A stretch of 38,567 bases of DNA. Origin: Candidatus Poribacteria bacterium. GTDB taxonomy: Bacteria; Poribacteria; WGA-4E; WGA-3G. A program made the translations under genes and the position numbers. Positions 23,238-33,800 of the stretch are shown here, piece after piece (position 1 is the first letter of the stretch; the number at the start of each line of letters is the position of its first letter). Below the pieces are notes generated by a model. The model was given only the letters and a program-made list of their open reading frames with translations. It made no database searches and was not told the DNA's origin. The DNA lies in NCBI GenBank assembly GCA_022822085.1, contig JAJECK010000078.1, forward strand, positions 1 through 38,567. Direction: 5' to 3'.

Positions 23238-26200
23238 TCAATCTGTTTCGGTACCAAGTTGTGATCCATATAACGCATTTCTTACCAAGACAAGATCAGC
23301 AATATCAATCTGACCATCCTTGTTGATATCCGCGCAATTACCTATCTCAGTCTGTCCGATACGAGATGAAACGAATTCAAGATCTGCAGCATTTAATTGC
23401 CAATCTCGGTTGACATCCTCTGGTATCCGTTCCGGTTCAACGAGCCATGCATGACCAACCACTGGTCGTGAACGTTCACCGTTGTCAAACATAAGGCGTG
23501 CATCCGTTATTGTCAAGGTTACGTCTGCATGTTTTAATATTTCAAATGCAATGGTAGCGATTATGCCATCTGTTATGATAGAACCTTGTGAGGCATTGCC
23601 TGTGAAAGTAATCATATTATCACCTATAACAGGAGGTGATGGCTTTATATTGTTATCAGTAGCATTTTCTGTGTTAGGGATAAAACGGAGTGATTCGCTA
23701 TCATACTGCAACCCAAATTGAAATCCCGTGACATTTTGTGCATCACTCATATTGACGTTGAAAGTCAGGTGTTTACCAATAGGTGAAGCTTCTACTGTCA
23801 ACGGAGTGATATTCAAACGTGTGACGGGTGATGACCGCATTTTCCACAATAACACGGTGCCATCTTGACTTCCACTGGCAAGTACTGTCCCATCAGGTGA
23901 ATAAGCAAGTGTAGTTATAGGTAGGACATGATTAGGTTGAATTATACGGCGTTTTTTTGTTTCTACATCCCATACGTTAATTGTATATCTGTCATCATTT
24001 ATAACAATTGCGGCAAGTGTTGTGCCATCCGGTGAATAGACGATTTTTGAAGTGCTGATATATTTTGAACTTTCACCCTTTGAAAAGGCGTTCAAAGTAG
24101 AGATATGTTTTCCATTACTTACCTCCCAAAGTTTGATGGTAGCCCAATGAGTACTGGCAAGGGTTTCACCATCAGGTGAGAATGCAATTGACCCAACACT
24201 ATAGATATTTTCTATCAATGCCATGCGTTGGACACCGGTTTTTGTGTCCCACAACCTCATCTTTGTAATCGGATTCTCTTTATACGGAACCGCCCTACCA
24301 CTACTCGAGAGGATTTCACCGTCAGGAGAATAAGCTAAAGAAAGAACACCGTCTAAATGTCCCCAAAGCGTCATATCATGATCGCCACTCCGAGAATTTG
24401 CAATTCTAATTGAGTGTCCCCGCGCACTTGCAATAGTTTGTCCATCCGGTGAAAAAGTGAACACACTACCTCCTATTGCAGGCAATATCGCTTTGTGTTG
24501 TAACGTCTGGACATCATATAAGGAAGTCCCACCTTTACCTGTACTTGCAAGTGTCAGTCCATCTGGGGTAAATGAAACGTAATGCGCAATATTTTGATCG
24601 TCTTTATAGATCAGATTGGATTGACGGGTTTTCATATCCCACAAAAGTGTTTTCCCAGTCTCACTTCCACATGCAAGTCTTTTGCTATCTCGTGAAAAAG
24701 CAATTGAAGAAACTGCACCTGTATGACCTGTAAGTGTAAGACGAGGGATCTCTGTTTTGATGTCCAACAGTCGTATTTCTCCATCACATCCAGCAGTAGC
24801 AAGGATCGTTCCATCCGGTGAAAATGCTAATAAATCAATCCGATCCCTATGTGCTTCAAAAGTCGCTATGTTTTCACCCGTTAGTGTATTCCAAAGACGA
24901 ATAGTCTCATCAAGGCTTGCACTTGCAAGTATCTTTCCATCATGAGAAAACGCTAAAGATACCCAAGATTCATTGAAACCTGTAGACTTAATAGGTTTTG
25001 TATGTCCACTCAAGGTAATTCTCAGTTCCCCAGTTTGCGTGTCCAGCAACTGAATATTCCTCTTATCCTCGTAAGATTTATCGGCAACAAATGCACATAG
25101 TCGGTCAACCGGTGAGTTAATTCGCCGATGTGCGAAAATAGAAGCTAACCACTCCCATTTTGAAGTTAGATTCCTACTGTGATTTAATTCTCTATCTGAC
25201 TCAAAAAATCTAATGTGTTCACCAGTATGTGGATTCCACACCCAAAACATGTTCCCATTACCGTAATGAGCACCTGCCAACATGCTACCTTCTGCTGAAA
25301 ACGCAATTTTGTCAATTCTTTTGATAGCCCCAAACCTTGATCTGTTTTCCAGTGTTGCAAGTAATTCAGATGTCCATGGATTCCATAACTGCATTATTCC
25401 ATCATGACTTCCACTTGCAAGGACATTCCCATGAGGAGAAAATGCAATAGACGTAACGGGTGCTGTATGCCCGGTCAAGAGTGCCAGTTCTTCACCAGTA
25501 TCAGCGTCATAAAGCCATATCCCCGCTGAACCGGCAACAACGAACAATGACCCATCAAGAGAAAATGCGATGTCGTTTATTGTCCCTTTGCCGAGTCTCC
25601 CTACTGCCCCCTCCGGTAATGAAAACAGTGTATGAATAGTGTCAATATCCGGATCAAATCTGGAATCATTGTTGGTAACAACGTCAGTATGTGATGACGC
25701 AAAGAGAGATGCATTTTTAATTACAGGAATGGCATAAATACCATTATGCATTACAAGTTTCACCTTCGGCAAACGCAATGATGTAGGTTGCTTAGTGAGT
25801 ATTTCAAATGTTACTTTGGCAAGGGAACCTGCCCCAGATACGGTTGACTTACTAACCCGTTTAAACCTAACATTATGTCTTTTAGGTTGATGCGTACTCG
25901 TAATCCTAATCATAGATAAATGCTGATTGACAAGTGAAAATGATGGATATGCAACTTTAACTTGAGATGATATTTCTCCGTTGAGATAGTCACCATTTTT
26001 CGCAGAAAGGTAACGAAGGACACTTGTATCATACTCAAGAAAAATCTGATAACCTGTGATGTTCTTGCCATCAACAATGTTAACATTAAAGGTAATATGT
26101 TCACCAGAGGAAAGAGAATCGATTGGATCGGGAATAACACTTACAATTGCATCTGTATCAACGGAAGGGGTTATGTCCCACAATAGAATAGTTCCAACAC

Positions 26201-28025
26201 CTTTGCTGACTAAAGTGTTATCGCCATTGGCAAACACCACAAAATAGGGACTATTTGTATGTCCAACCAGCACTCCTTTATACCCGCCTGTGGCAGTATC
26301 CCACAACCGAATGGTATTGTCTGCACTCGTACTTGCAAATGTAGCATGGTCTTTAGAGAATGCAAACGATCTGATTGAATTTGCCCCCCAGGGCGACCTA
26401 TGTCCAGAAGTAGGAATATATGTATTTATCCGAAGGTTCCACAAGCCAACATCACCCCACGAATTTCCACCCGCAAGCAAGGTGCCATCTTCAGAGAATG
26501 CCAAAACACTTGATCCATTTACCATATCTTCAAGCGATCCGATATGTTTCATATTGACCAGATCCCACAACTGAATTGTGTCGTCGTCTGCAGCACTCGC
26601 GAGCGTTGTACCATCCGGAGAAAATGCTATCACTGAGATTCTATCTGTGTGTTTATTGAATAGCGCACGTTGTTCGCCTGTGGATGTGTCACACAATTCT
26701 ATCGTCCCATCTGAATTACCCACTGCCAGTATGTCTCTTTCAGGTGATAACACCCTTGTACGACCATTAATCTTTATATCAGAGATTGTACTGGGTGGAT
26801 TGGGAAGTGTTTGTTTATGTTTTTCTCTCTCAACATCCCATACCAAAATATGTTCTTTATCTTTACTCCTTAAGGTCGAACCATCATAAGAAAATTTGAG
26901 TGAATAAACAGGATGCGTATGACCAATTAGTGTAGTCTTTAACTTCCCAGTATCTGCATCCCACAACTGAATTTTCTTATCATATCCGACTGCTAATAAC
27001 TTTCCATCCGGGGAGATAGCGGGATAAGTCATGTTCGGTGAATGTATAAAGGTGTTTTTGAGTTCACCGGTTTCCGGATCCCATGCCCGAAATGTACCAT
27101 CCCTATGCCCGCTCATAAGCGTATTTCCATCTGGAGAGAATGTAATTACATTCGCCGAATAGCTATTTCCTGCGAGAGTCGTTTCATGTTCTCCTGTCTC
27201 AAGATTCCACAAACGAATTGTTTCGTCATAGCTTCCGCTTGCAAGTGTTTTTCCGTCAGGTGAAAATGCTACGGAGTTGACACCTTCGGTATGTCCTATA
27301 AAAATTTCTATGTTTTCACCAGTTTGTGCGTCCCACAAACACACAAGCTTGTCCTTGCTGCCACCACTTGCTAACATCTTGCTATCTGGTGAAAAAGCCA
27401 ACGGAGACATCCAATGTTCGTGTGCTGTAAAGGATATCTTACGTTCTCCGGTATGTGCATCCCACAATTGAACAGTCCTACCTGCTTCACTCACTATCGT
27501 ATTTCCATCAGGTGAATATGCTACACTCACACGACTACTCCTATGCCCCGTAAGTTTGGTTTTCAATTTTAGGGTTTGGACATCCCACAAATCTACATCA
27601 TAACCCGCACCTGCCAACGTCTTTCCATCCGGGGAAAATGCAATATGGGTTGCATTGGCTGAAATAGTCGCTTTATGTTTGCCAGTGTGCACATCCCAAA
27701 GACGGACCGTATCGTCATAACTCGCACTCACCAGTGTTTTCCCATCAGGAGAAAATGCAATGGATGTAACGTCTCTTGTATGACCAGCAAACAATGCCAG
27801 AACATCTCCTGTGTTTGCATCATATAACCAAATCCCGATAGAACTTCCCACCGCAAGTTTTTCACCATCTGGTGAATACTTAATATCATTTATGTTGCCT
27901 TTGCCGATGCGTGCCTTAACTCCCACAGGTAAATACCAATAAGCAGGATCATCCGCAACGGTGTTTGATATAAATAGGGTAAACAATAACAGCATAAGTA
28001 TAATTGTAAGTCGGATATAGTTCAT
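23238..28025 (-). CDS. Secreted WD40 giant: two propeller-cohesin modules plus C-terminal dockerin (unit 2, long)
   Basis: This 1595-residue protein has a Sec signal peptide at about 1-24 (ends in NTVADD). Module 1 starts with the cap LPVGVKARIGKGNINDI and has about 14 WD40 blades of the form FSPDGxxLASGSxDxTIRLWD. A cohesin-like domain follows at about 625-790, with GYQIFLEYDTSVLRYLSAKN and VTFEILTKQPTSLRLP. Module 2 restarts at about 800 with FSLPEGAVGRLGKGTINDIA, again many blades, and a second cohesin-like domain near 1400-1525. A type I dockerin ends the protein (about 1537-1590): DVNRDWQLNAADLEF and DINKDGQIDIADLVL are its two Ca2+ loops. No enzyme domain was seen. It lies 36 bp after the short partner and is most similar in layout to 30867-35609. 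An extracellular scaffold or adhesin role is inferred. Confidence 0.88.
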   Translation of the reverse strand: MNYIRLTIILMLLLFTLFISNTVADDPAYWYLPVGVKARIGKGNINDIKYSPDGEKLAVGSSIGIWLYDANTGDVLALFAGHTRDVTSIAFSPDGKTLVSASYDDTVRLWDVHTGKHKATISANATHIAFSPDGKTLAGAGYDVDLWDVQTLKLKTKLTGHRSSRVSVAYSPDGNTIVSEAGRTVQLWDAHTGERKISFTAHEHWMSPLAFSPDSKMLASGGSKDKLVCLWDAQTGENIEIFIGHTEGVNSVAFSPDGKTLASGSYDETIRLWNLETGEHETTLAGNSYSANVITFSPDGNTLMSGHRDGTFRAWDPETGELKNTFIHSPNMTYPAISPDGKLLAVGYDKKIQLWDADTGKLKTTLIGHTHPVYSLKFSYDGSTLRSKDKEHILVWDVEREKHKQTLPNPPSTISDIKINGRTRVLSPERDILAVGNSDGTIELCDTSTGEQRALFNKHTDRISVIAFSPDGTTLASAADDDTIQLWDLVNMKHIGSLEDMVNGSSVLAFSEDGTLLAGGNSWGDVGLWNLRINTYIPTSGHRSPWGANSIRSFAFSKDHATFASTSADNTIRLWDTATGGYKGVLVGHTNSPYFVVFANGDNTLVSKGVGTILLWDITPSVDTDAIVSVIPDPIDSLSSGEHITFNVNIVDGKNITGYQIFLEYDTSVLRYLSAKNGDYLNGEISSQVKVAYPSFSLVNQHLSMIRITSTHQPKRHNVRFKRVSKSTVSGAGSLAKVTFEILTKQPTSLRLPKVKLVMHNGIYAIPVIKNASLFASSHTDVVTNNDSRFDPDIDTIHTLFSLPEGAVGRLGKGTINDIAFSLDGSLFVVAGSAGIWLYDADTGEELALLTGHTAPVTSIAFSPHGNVLASGSHDGIMQLWNPWTSELLATLENRSRFGAIKRIDKIAFSAEGSMLAGAHYGNGNMFWVWNPHTGEHIRFFESDRELNHSRNLTSKWEWLASIFAHRRINSPVDRLCAFVADKSYEDKRNIQLLDTQTGELRITLSGHTKPIKSTGFNESWVSLAFSHDGKILASASLDETIRLWNTLTGENIATFEAHRDRIDLLAFSPDGTILATAGCDGEIRLLDIKTEIPRLTLTGHTGAVSSIAFSRDSKRLACGSETGKTLLWDMKTRQSNLIYKDDQNIAHYVSFTPDGLTLASTGKGGTSLYDVQTLQHKAILPAIGGSVFTFSPDGQTIASARGHSIRIANSRSGDHDMTLWGHLDGVLSLAYSPDGEILSSSGRAVPYKENPITKMRLWDTKTGVQRMALIENIYSVGSIAFSPDGETLASTHWATIKLWEVSNGKHISTLNAFSKGESSKYISTSKIVYSPDGTTLAAIVINDDRYTINVWDVETKKRRIIQPNHVLPITTLAYSPDGTVLASGSQDGTVLLWKMRSSPVTRLNITPLTVEASPIGKHLTFNVNMSDAQNVTGFQFGLQYDSESLRFIPNTENATDNNIKPSPPVIGDNMITFTGNASQGSIITDGIIATIAFEILKHADVTLTITDARLMFDNGERSRPVVGHAWLVEPERIPEDVNRDWQLNAADLEFVSSRIGQTEIGNCADINKDGQIDIADLVLVRNALYGSQLGTETD

Positions 28026-28061
28026 TTGTTTATTCCTTTTGTATATCTATCGTTTTAATGT

Positions 28062-30668
28062 CTATTCCCTCGTTACGACAGGACGTAACCTGTATCCTTC
28101 TCCATCAGAGAGTATTGAATTTATGATTTTCAGAGCTGTCGGTTCCTCAGCAACAACTTCAAAAATCACACTCGCGAGTGTCCCATCACCATTGCCTGTA
28201 TTTGTTATCGCAGTAGATGTAAGCGTCACCTTATTCCTATCCACAATCGGTTTCGCAAAAAATGCATTTTCTCCCAGATAATCACCTTTCGTACAAGAAA
28301 CAAACCGCAGTGACGATTCATCATAATCAAGCGTTAACTGATATCCTGATACATTTTTTCCACCAACAATCTCAATATTGAATAACTGCTGTTCTCCAAT
28401 AACCATAGTCTTAACTTGTGCAGGATTGACTTTCAAAACAACGTCTGTGTTAGCAGTTTCAATCGGATCCCACAATACGATAGAACCACTATAACTTGCA
28501 AGCATTGTGCTGTTCGGGGCAAAAGCTAATGAAATTACTCCCCCTTGATCAAGAACGGCTTTCTTCTGAAGGAATTGGACATCCCACACTTGAATAGAAT
28601 CGGAGTTGAATCCACCACAGACAAGCAGTATCCCATCTGCTGAAAAGGCAAGGGAACTGACACCGTTAGCATCTCCAGGAAGTCTTGCACGGATTTTGCC
28701 TGATGCCGTATCCCATAGTATAATTTCATCAGACTGCCAATCCCCACTTGCAAGTAGCATCCCATCAGGAGAAAACGCTAAAGCGGAAATATTATAGCCT
28801 AAATGCCCTAAAAGCGGTTTCTTCTGCTTACCAGTGCGTGTTTCCCATAGGTGTATAATCCGATTTCCCTCTCCGCCACAACTGGCAAGGGTTTTACCGT
28901 CCGGTGAAAACTGGAAGGCAGAAATCCTGCTTTGATGTTCATCCAGAATTGCGATCTGTTTTCCACTATGTGCATCCCACAAATATATTTTATCCCATGT
29001 AGCACTCGCGATAGTCTTTCCATCAGGAGAATATGCTATTTTTAATACCTCCTTCTCATGTCCATCGAGCGTCCTTCTATATTTGACATCAAACTGATTA
29101 TCAGGATGTTGTGTGTTTATATCCCATAATCGGACGGTCTTGTCCGCACTGCCGCTGGCAAGTGCCTTTCCATCCGGAGAAAAGACTACCGCGTTAACAG
29201 CATCCGTATGTCCTTCAAGCGTTAAAATCTCTCTGCTCGCTTGGACCTCCCATAAACGCACTGTTTTGTCTGCACTACCAGTGGCAAGTATGGAACCATC
29301 AAGAGAGAACGCAAGAGATCTAACAGCTTCTGTATGTCCAATTAGTGTAGATCGATATTTTCCCGTTTTCACATCCCACAACCAAATTCTTTCACCATCT
29401 CCACTGGTGATTGTGCTACCATCAGGGGAAAATTCCATCATACTTCTGCCATAATAGACTACGGGGCCAATAGTCGCTTTATACTTACCTGTACTCACCT
29501 CCCAAAGTAAAATCTCCCTTGAAGTGTTACTAATCGTAAGAAGCGTTGAACTGTCAGGAGAAAACAGCAGAGACCAGAAGTCTTCTTTGTTTCCTTTTAG
29601 AGTAGATCGAAGTTTGCCCGTGTTAGCATCCCACAACCGAATGATTTTACCATGACCACCACTGGCAACCGTTGCCATATCAGGTGAAAATCTGAAGGAA
29701 TTCGTCTGATCAGAAAATCCGTTAAGCGTGGTATGCTGTTCACCTGTCCGTAAATCCAATACCCTAATTGAGGCTCCATCTAGGGTAACATGCAGAATCT
29801 TCCCATCTGCGGAGAAGCCAACTGTGGGGTGAGATTCATCACCATCATAATTTGCGATCTTAATTCCACTTCCCACTTTCCACACCTTTACCACTCCATT
29901 AGCATCTGAACTGAGCAGGTGCGTAGTGTCTTGTGAGAATGCTAAGGAGTTAGCACCAATTGTCCGCCACTGACTGTCTGAACTGCTCTTGAGCATTCTG
30001 TGTTGACCTGTCGCAATGTTCCAGATACTTATGTTTCCAGCCGTACTTCGACAAGCAAGCATTGCACCATCTGAAGAGAATGCCAAAGCGGTTATCCAAC
30101 CTATTTGTCCTGTCAAAGTTGTTTTGAGTTTTCCGGTCTCAATATCCCACAATCGGATTGCACTATCAATCGATTCATCATCATTAGGAAGCGAATCTTC
30201 CTCATTCCAAAAAATACCACTACTATGCTGTGCTCCGCTTGCGAGCGTGTTCCCATCCGGAGAAAACGCGAAGACTGTCGGAATACCCGTATGTCCCAAC
30301 AAAGTCATTTTATGGTCAAAGGTGTTCATATTCCACAAACGAATTGTCAGGTCGTGACTACCACTCACGAGAGTTTTGCCATCTGTCGAAAACGCAACCG
30401 ATGTGATAGGTTCTGTATGTCCAGTAAGTAGTGTAAGTTCAGTACCGTCGTTAGCATCATAAAGCCAAATCCCGATATAGGCATGGGCAACGGCTAAGCA
30501 AGTAGCATCAGGTGAAAACGCATAATCTGTTTTGTGTGATCCTCCAAGACGCACCTTAGCACCTTCCGGCAGCATCGGTGATCTACGTCGCCCGTGTGCA
30601 AAGATGTTTGTCGGAAACAATCCAGTCGTCAACAATAGAATTGTGATAAAAATATGAATCACTTTCAT
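28062..30668 (-). CDS. Secreted WD40-cohesin protein (unit 2, short)
   Basis: This 868-residue protein has a signal peptide at about 1-24 (ends IFAHG). The cap segment LPEGAKVRLGGSHKTDYAFS is followed by about 16 WD40 blades, enough for two propellers. The first blade ends GIWLYDANDGTELTLLTGHT, the same first-blade signature as in all four proteins. The C-terminal ~125 residues are a cohesin-like domain: VIGEQQLFNIEIVGGKNVSG, YQLTLDYDESSLRFVSCTKG, LASVIFEVVAEEPTALK. No dockerin. Two neighbouring blades (LATGSADKTVRLWE and LASGSADKTVRLWD) are nearly alike, a sign of blade duplication. A GGAGAGA ribosome site precedes ATG 30668. It is the paralogue of 35606-38167 and probably pairs with the long protein downstream. 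Confidence 0.88.
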   Translation of the reverse strand: MKVIHIFITILLLTTGLFPTNIFAHGRRRSPMLPEGAKVRLGGSHKTDYAFSPDATCLAVAHAYIGIWLYDANDGTELTLLTGHTEPITSVAFSTDGKTLVSGSHDLTIRLWNMNTFDHKMTLLGHTGIPTVFAFSPDGNTLASGAQHSSGIFWNEEDSLPNDDESIDSAIRLWDIETGKLKTTLTGQIGWITALAFSSDGAMLACRSTAGNISIWNIATGQHRMLKSSSDSQWRTIGANSLAFSQDTTHLLSSDANGVVKVWKVGSGIKIANYDGDESHPTVGFSADGKILHVTLDGASIRVLDLRTGEQHTTLNGFSDQTNSFRFSPDMATVASGGHGKIIRLWDANTGKLRSTLKGNKEDFWSLLFSPDSSTLLTISNTSREILLWEVSTGKYKATIGPVVYYGRSMMEFSPDGSTITSGDGERIWLWDVKTGKYRSTLIGHTEAVRSLAFSLDGSILATGSADKTVRLWEVQASREILTLEGHTDAVNAVVFSPDGKALASGSADKTVRLWDINTQHPDNQFDVKYRRTLDGHEKEVLKIAYSPDGKTIASATWDKIYLWDAHSGKQIAILDEHQSRISAFQFSPDGKTLASCGGEGNRIIHLWETRTGKQKKPLLGHLGYNISALAFSPDGMLLASGDWQSDEIILWDTASGKIRARLPGDANGVSSLAFSADGILLVCGGFNSDSIQVWDVQFLQKKAVLDQGGVISLAFAPNSTMLASYSGSIVLWDPIETANTDVVLKVNPAQVKTMVIGEQQLFNIEIVGGKNVSGYQLTLDYDESSLRFVSCTKGDYLGENAFFAKPIVDRNKVTLTSTAITNTGNGDGTLASVIFEVVAEEPTALKIINSILSDGEGYRLRPVVTRE

Positions 30669-30731
30669 GGAAATGTCTCTCCATAGATGTTCAAGTGTTT
30701 ATCACTATCTAAGCAATTTGTGTGCCAACAT

Positions 30732-30760
30732 CATTTACCGACAGTACGCAGTTTTGTCAA
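30732..30760 (-). promoter_or_regulatory. Possible promoter for the second WD40 unit
   Basis: On the minus strand TTGACA (30760-30755), a 17-bp spacer and a weak -10 TAAATG (30737-30732) lie between the two WD40 units. A perfect -35 with a poor -10 suggests an activator-dependent or weak promoter; it would let unit 2 be expressed on its own. Confidence 0.35.
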
Positions 30761-30830
30761 CATCAAATTCGGAATTCGCACAAAGATGTACATTGGGTGT
30801 ACCAAATCGTGCATTTAAACTTCATGGGAT

Positions 30831-30849
30831 GGGTTGAGGAACGAAACCT
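30831..30849. repeat. Half copy of the MITE-like palindrome arm
   Basis: GGGTTGAGGAACGAAACCT matches, in reverse complement, the right arm of MITE-like copy D (21901-21921) with one change. The other arm is missing. It lies between the two WD40 units, just beyond the stop of the first long gene. Confidence 0.5.
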
Positions 30850-30866
30850 ACGAACTGGAACAATTA

Positions 30867-33800
30867 TTACTCTGTGGCGGGTTTAGGGAGGGTACCGCTC
30901 AACGCATTCGCAACAAACACAAGATCTGCAAGATCAACAACACCGTCTCTGTTAACATCCGCACTCATATCTTTTCCTGTCTGTCCAAGACGCGCAGAGA
31001 CAAATTCAAGATCCGCATCATTCAACTGCCAATCACCGTTAACGTCTCCCGGAATACGAGGGGGTGTTACAACCCATGCATACACAGGAACAGAAAGTAT
31101 CCGTTCATTGCTATCGGCAGTCAAGGTGATAGTTGAATCTGCAATCTCAAGAACTTCAAAAGTGACGGTAGCAAGGGAACCATCCGCATCAGTGGCATTT
31201 CCCGAAATTGTAATCGTGTTTTCCCCCGCAACAATCTTCGGTTGATCTATTTCTCGGTTAGGAATATATCGGAGGGCAGATGCATCATACTGCAACCTAA
31301 ATTGATAATCGGAAACGTCTTGTCCACTGACCAAATTAATGTTAAAGGTGATGTGTTCACCAACAGAGGGTAATTCAACGAAATGCGGTGTGATGTTCAA
31401 CCGTGTTGTAGGTGATGGACTTATCTCCCACAATAGCACTGTGCCATCTTTGCTCCCACTCACAAGTGTTGTGCCATCTGCTGTATATGATAAGGATGTG
31501 ACAAAACCAGTATGTCCTTTTAACGTGTTTTGAAGTTTTTCTGTTTCTACATCCCAAACATTGATATTAGAATAGTAACCTGTACTGGCAATTGTCCTAC
31601 CATCCGGCGAAAATGATACAGTAAAATATTCATCATAATGAGAAAGTGAATGACCTGAACTGACTACCAGACTGGATATATGTTTTTTTCTGTCTACATC
31701 CCACAACTGCACGTCAGCACTCCGATCTATACTTGCAATTGTCTTCCCATCTGGCGAAAACGCGACAGAGGTAATAGAAAGAGGGTTTTCATTATTTTCA
31801 CGCAATAAATTTGTAAATTTTGCACGCTGTTTGCCTGTTGTTGTCTCCCATACTTGGACAGTCCTGTCATTTTCATCAAAACCACTTCCACTAGCAAGCA
31901 ATGACCCATCAGACGAAAACGCTATAGAATTGATGCGACCAGTGTGACCTTGAAGTGTTTTTGTCCGCTCACCGCTGCGAATATCCCATAGCCATATCAA
32001 GTTGTGTTCGTAACTCGCAAGTGTTTGTCCATCTGGTGAAAATATTACTTTAGGAGCACGATTTTTATGCCCTTCGATTGTTTTCTTAAGTTCACCATTG
32101 TATGTTTCCCATAACAGGATCCTACTTCTTTCTCCACTTGCGAGAATCGTGCTGTCTGGAGAAAATACAGGAGGAGAGAATCCTATCTCCGATTTAATCC
32201 TTGCTTTATGTCGTCGCGTTTGCAGATCCCACAGTTGTATGTATTTACTATCAGTTAGCGTTGCGAGGTGTTTCCCATCATCTGACAATGCTATCGATTC
32301 GATTAGTCCACCATAACCTGCGACTGAAATAAGAGTTTCTCCTGTTTCTATGTCAAATACATGAATTCCATTATCTTTTGTTGCCCGTGCCAGTGTGATT
32401 CTATCTACGACAAATGGTAACAGGCTATATTTGTCATATTCTGCTTTTCCAAAAGGTTTTATATTTTCACCGGTTTTTATGTTCCACTCTTGTAATGTGC
32501 CATCGCGACTTCCAGAGATAAGTGTATTCCCATCAGGAGAGAATTGAACAGTGGAAATAGGGTATGATAATCCAGGTCTATCTTCTTCAGCGAGGGTAGC
32601 TTGCAGTTCACCTGTTTGTGTGTTCCATAATTTAATTCTCTTGTTTGTCCCTCTCATGTTGTCCACTGCAGTACTGGCGAGTATTTTTCCATCAGGTGAA
32701 AATGAGAGTCTTGGCCCACCGAATCTAAAGCGTATTGTAGTTGTTCCTCCACCACTTCCTTCATCAAAGGTAAATATCTGCTGTCCAGTTGTTGTATCCC
32801 ATAGTTGGATAGTATCGCTTAAAGTTGCGCTTGCAAGGGTTTGTCCATCTGGAGAGAAAACTAAATAAAAGATGGAACTCCCTCCCTGGGTAATGTTGAG
32901 TTTATGATTCCCTGTATATGTATCCCATAGTTGGATCATTTGAACGCCTCCACCTGCTGTATTTGCAAGCGTTCTGCCATCTGGCGAAAATGCTATTGCT
33001 GAGATGTCAGGTTTGGCATCAAGTACTCTAAGCAATTGGTGTGTATGTGGATTCCATATACGGAGTTTTCCATCATAATCAGCACTCACAAGCAGATCAC
33101 CGTGAGGAGAAAAGTCTATTACTGTGGATGGTTTCGTGTGTTTAGTAAGGAGTGCGAGTTCCTTCCTAGTGTTAGCGTCATATAACCAGATTCCTGTTGA
33201 ACTTGATACTGCGAGTAGTGTTTTTTGTGGTGATAACTTCATGTCGTTAACAACGCCTTTTCCTAATCGAGCAATTGCCCCTTCAGGTAAGGAGAATTGT
33301 GTGTAATCAGTTGGTTTATCTTCATCAGTGGGTGGTGTTACAACGGAACCCTGGACAATGATAGGTAGTGCGTGACTACCATCACTTTTTTTAATCCGTA
33401 CTTTTGATAGTTTTAAGGTTGAGGGTTTCTGAGCAATGACTTCAAAAGTGATACTTGCGAGTGTTCCATCACCATCTTTAGATTCTGACGATGTGTTTTC
33501 AAGATTGACTCGATTTGGATGTTGTTTATATACACTGTCTAATATAGTTTTAAGAGATGTGTCGTTTGAAAGATAGTCTCCATTTTCGCTTGAGATGTAG
33601 CGGAGTGTAGTGTTGTCAAAATCCACTGTGATCTTATAGCCGTTAACGTTTCTCGCACCAGAAACGTCTATGTTTAGGGTCAGTTGTTCACCAATGGCAG
33701 GAGATTGAATTGGAGATGGAGAAATACGTACGATGGCACTCGTTTCAACAAAGGGTGTTGTGTCCCAAAAGAGGATTGTTCCATCACGACTACTGCTAAT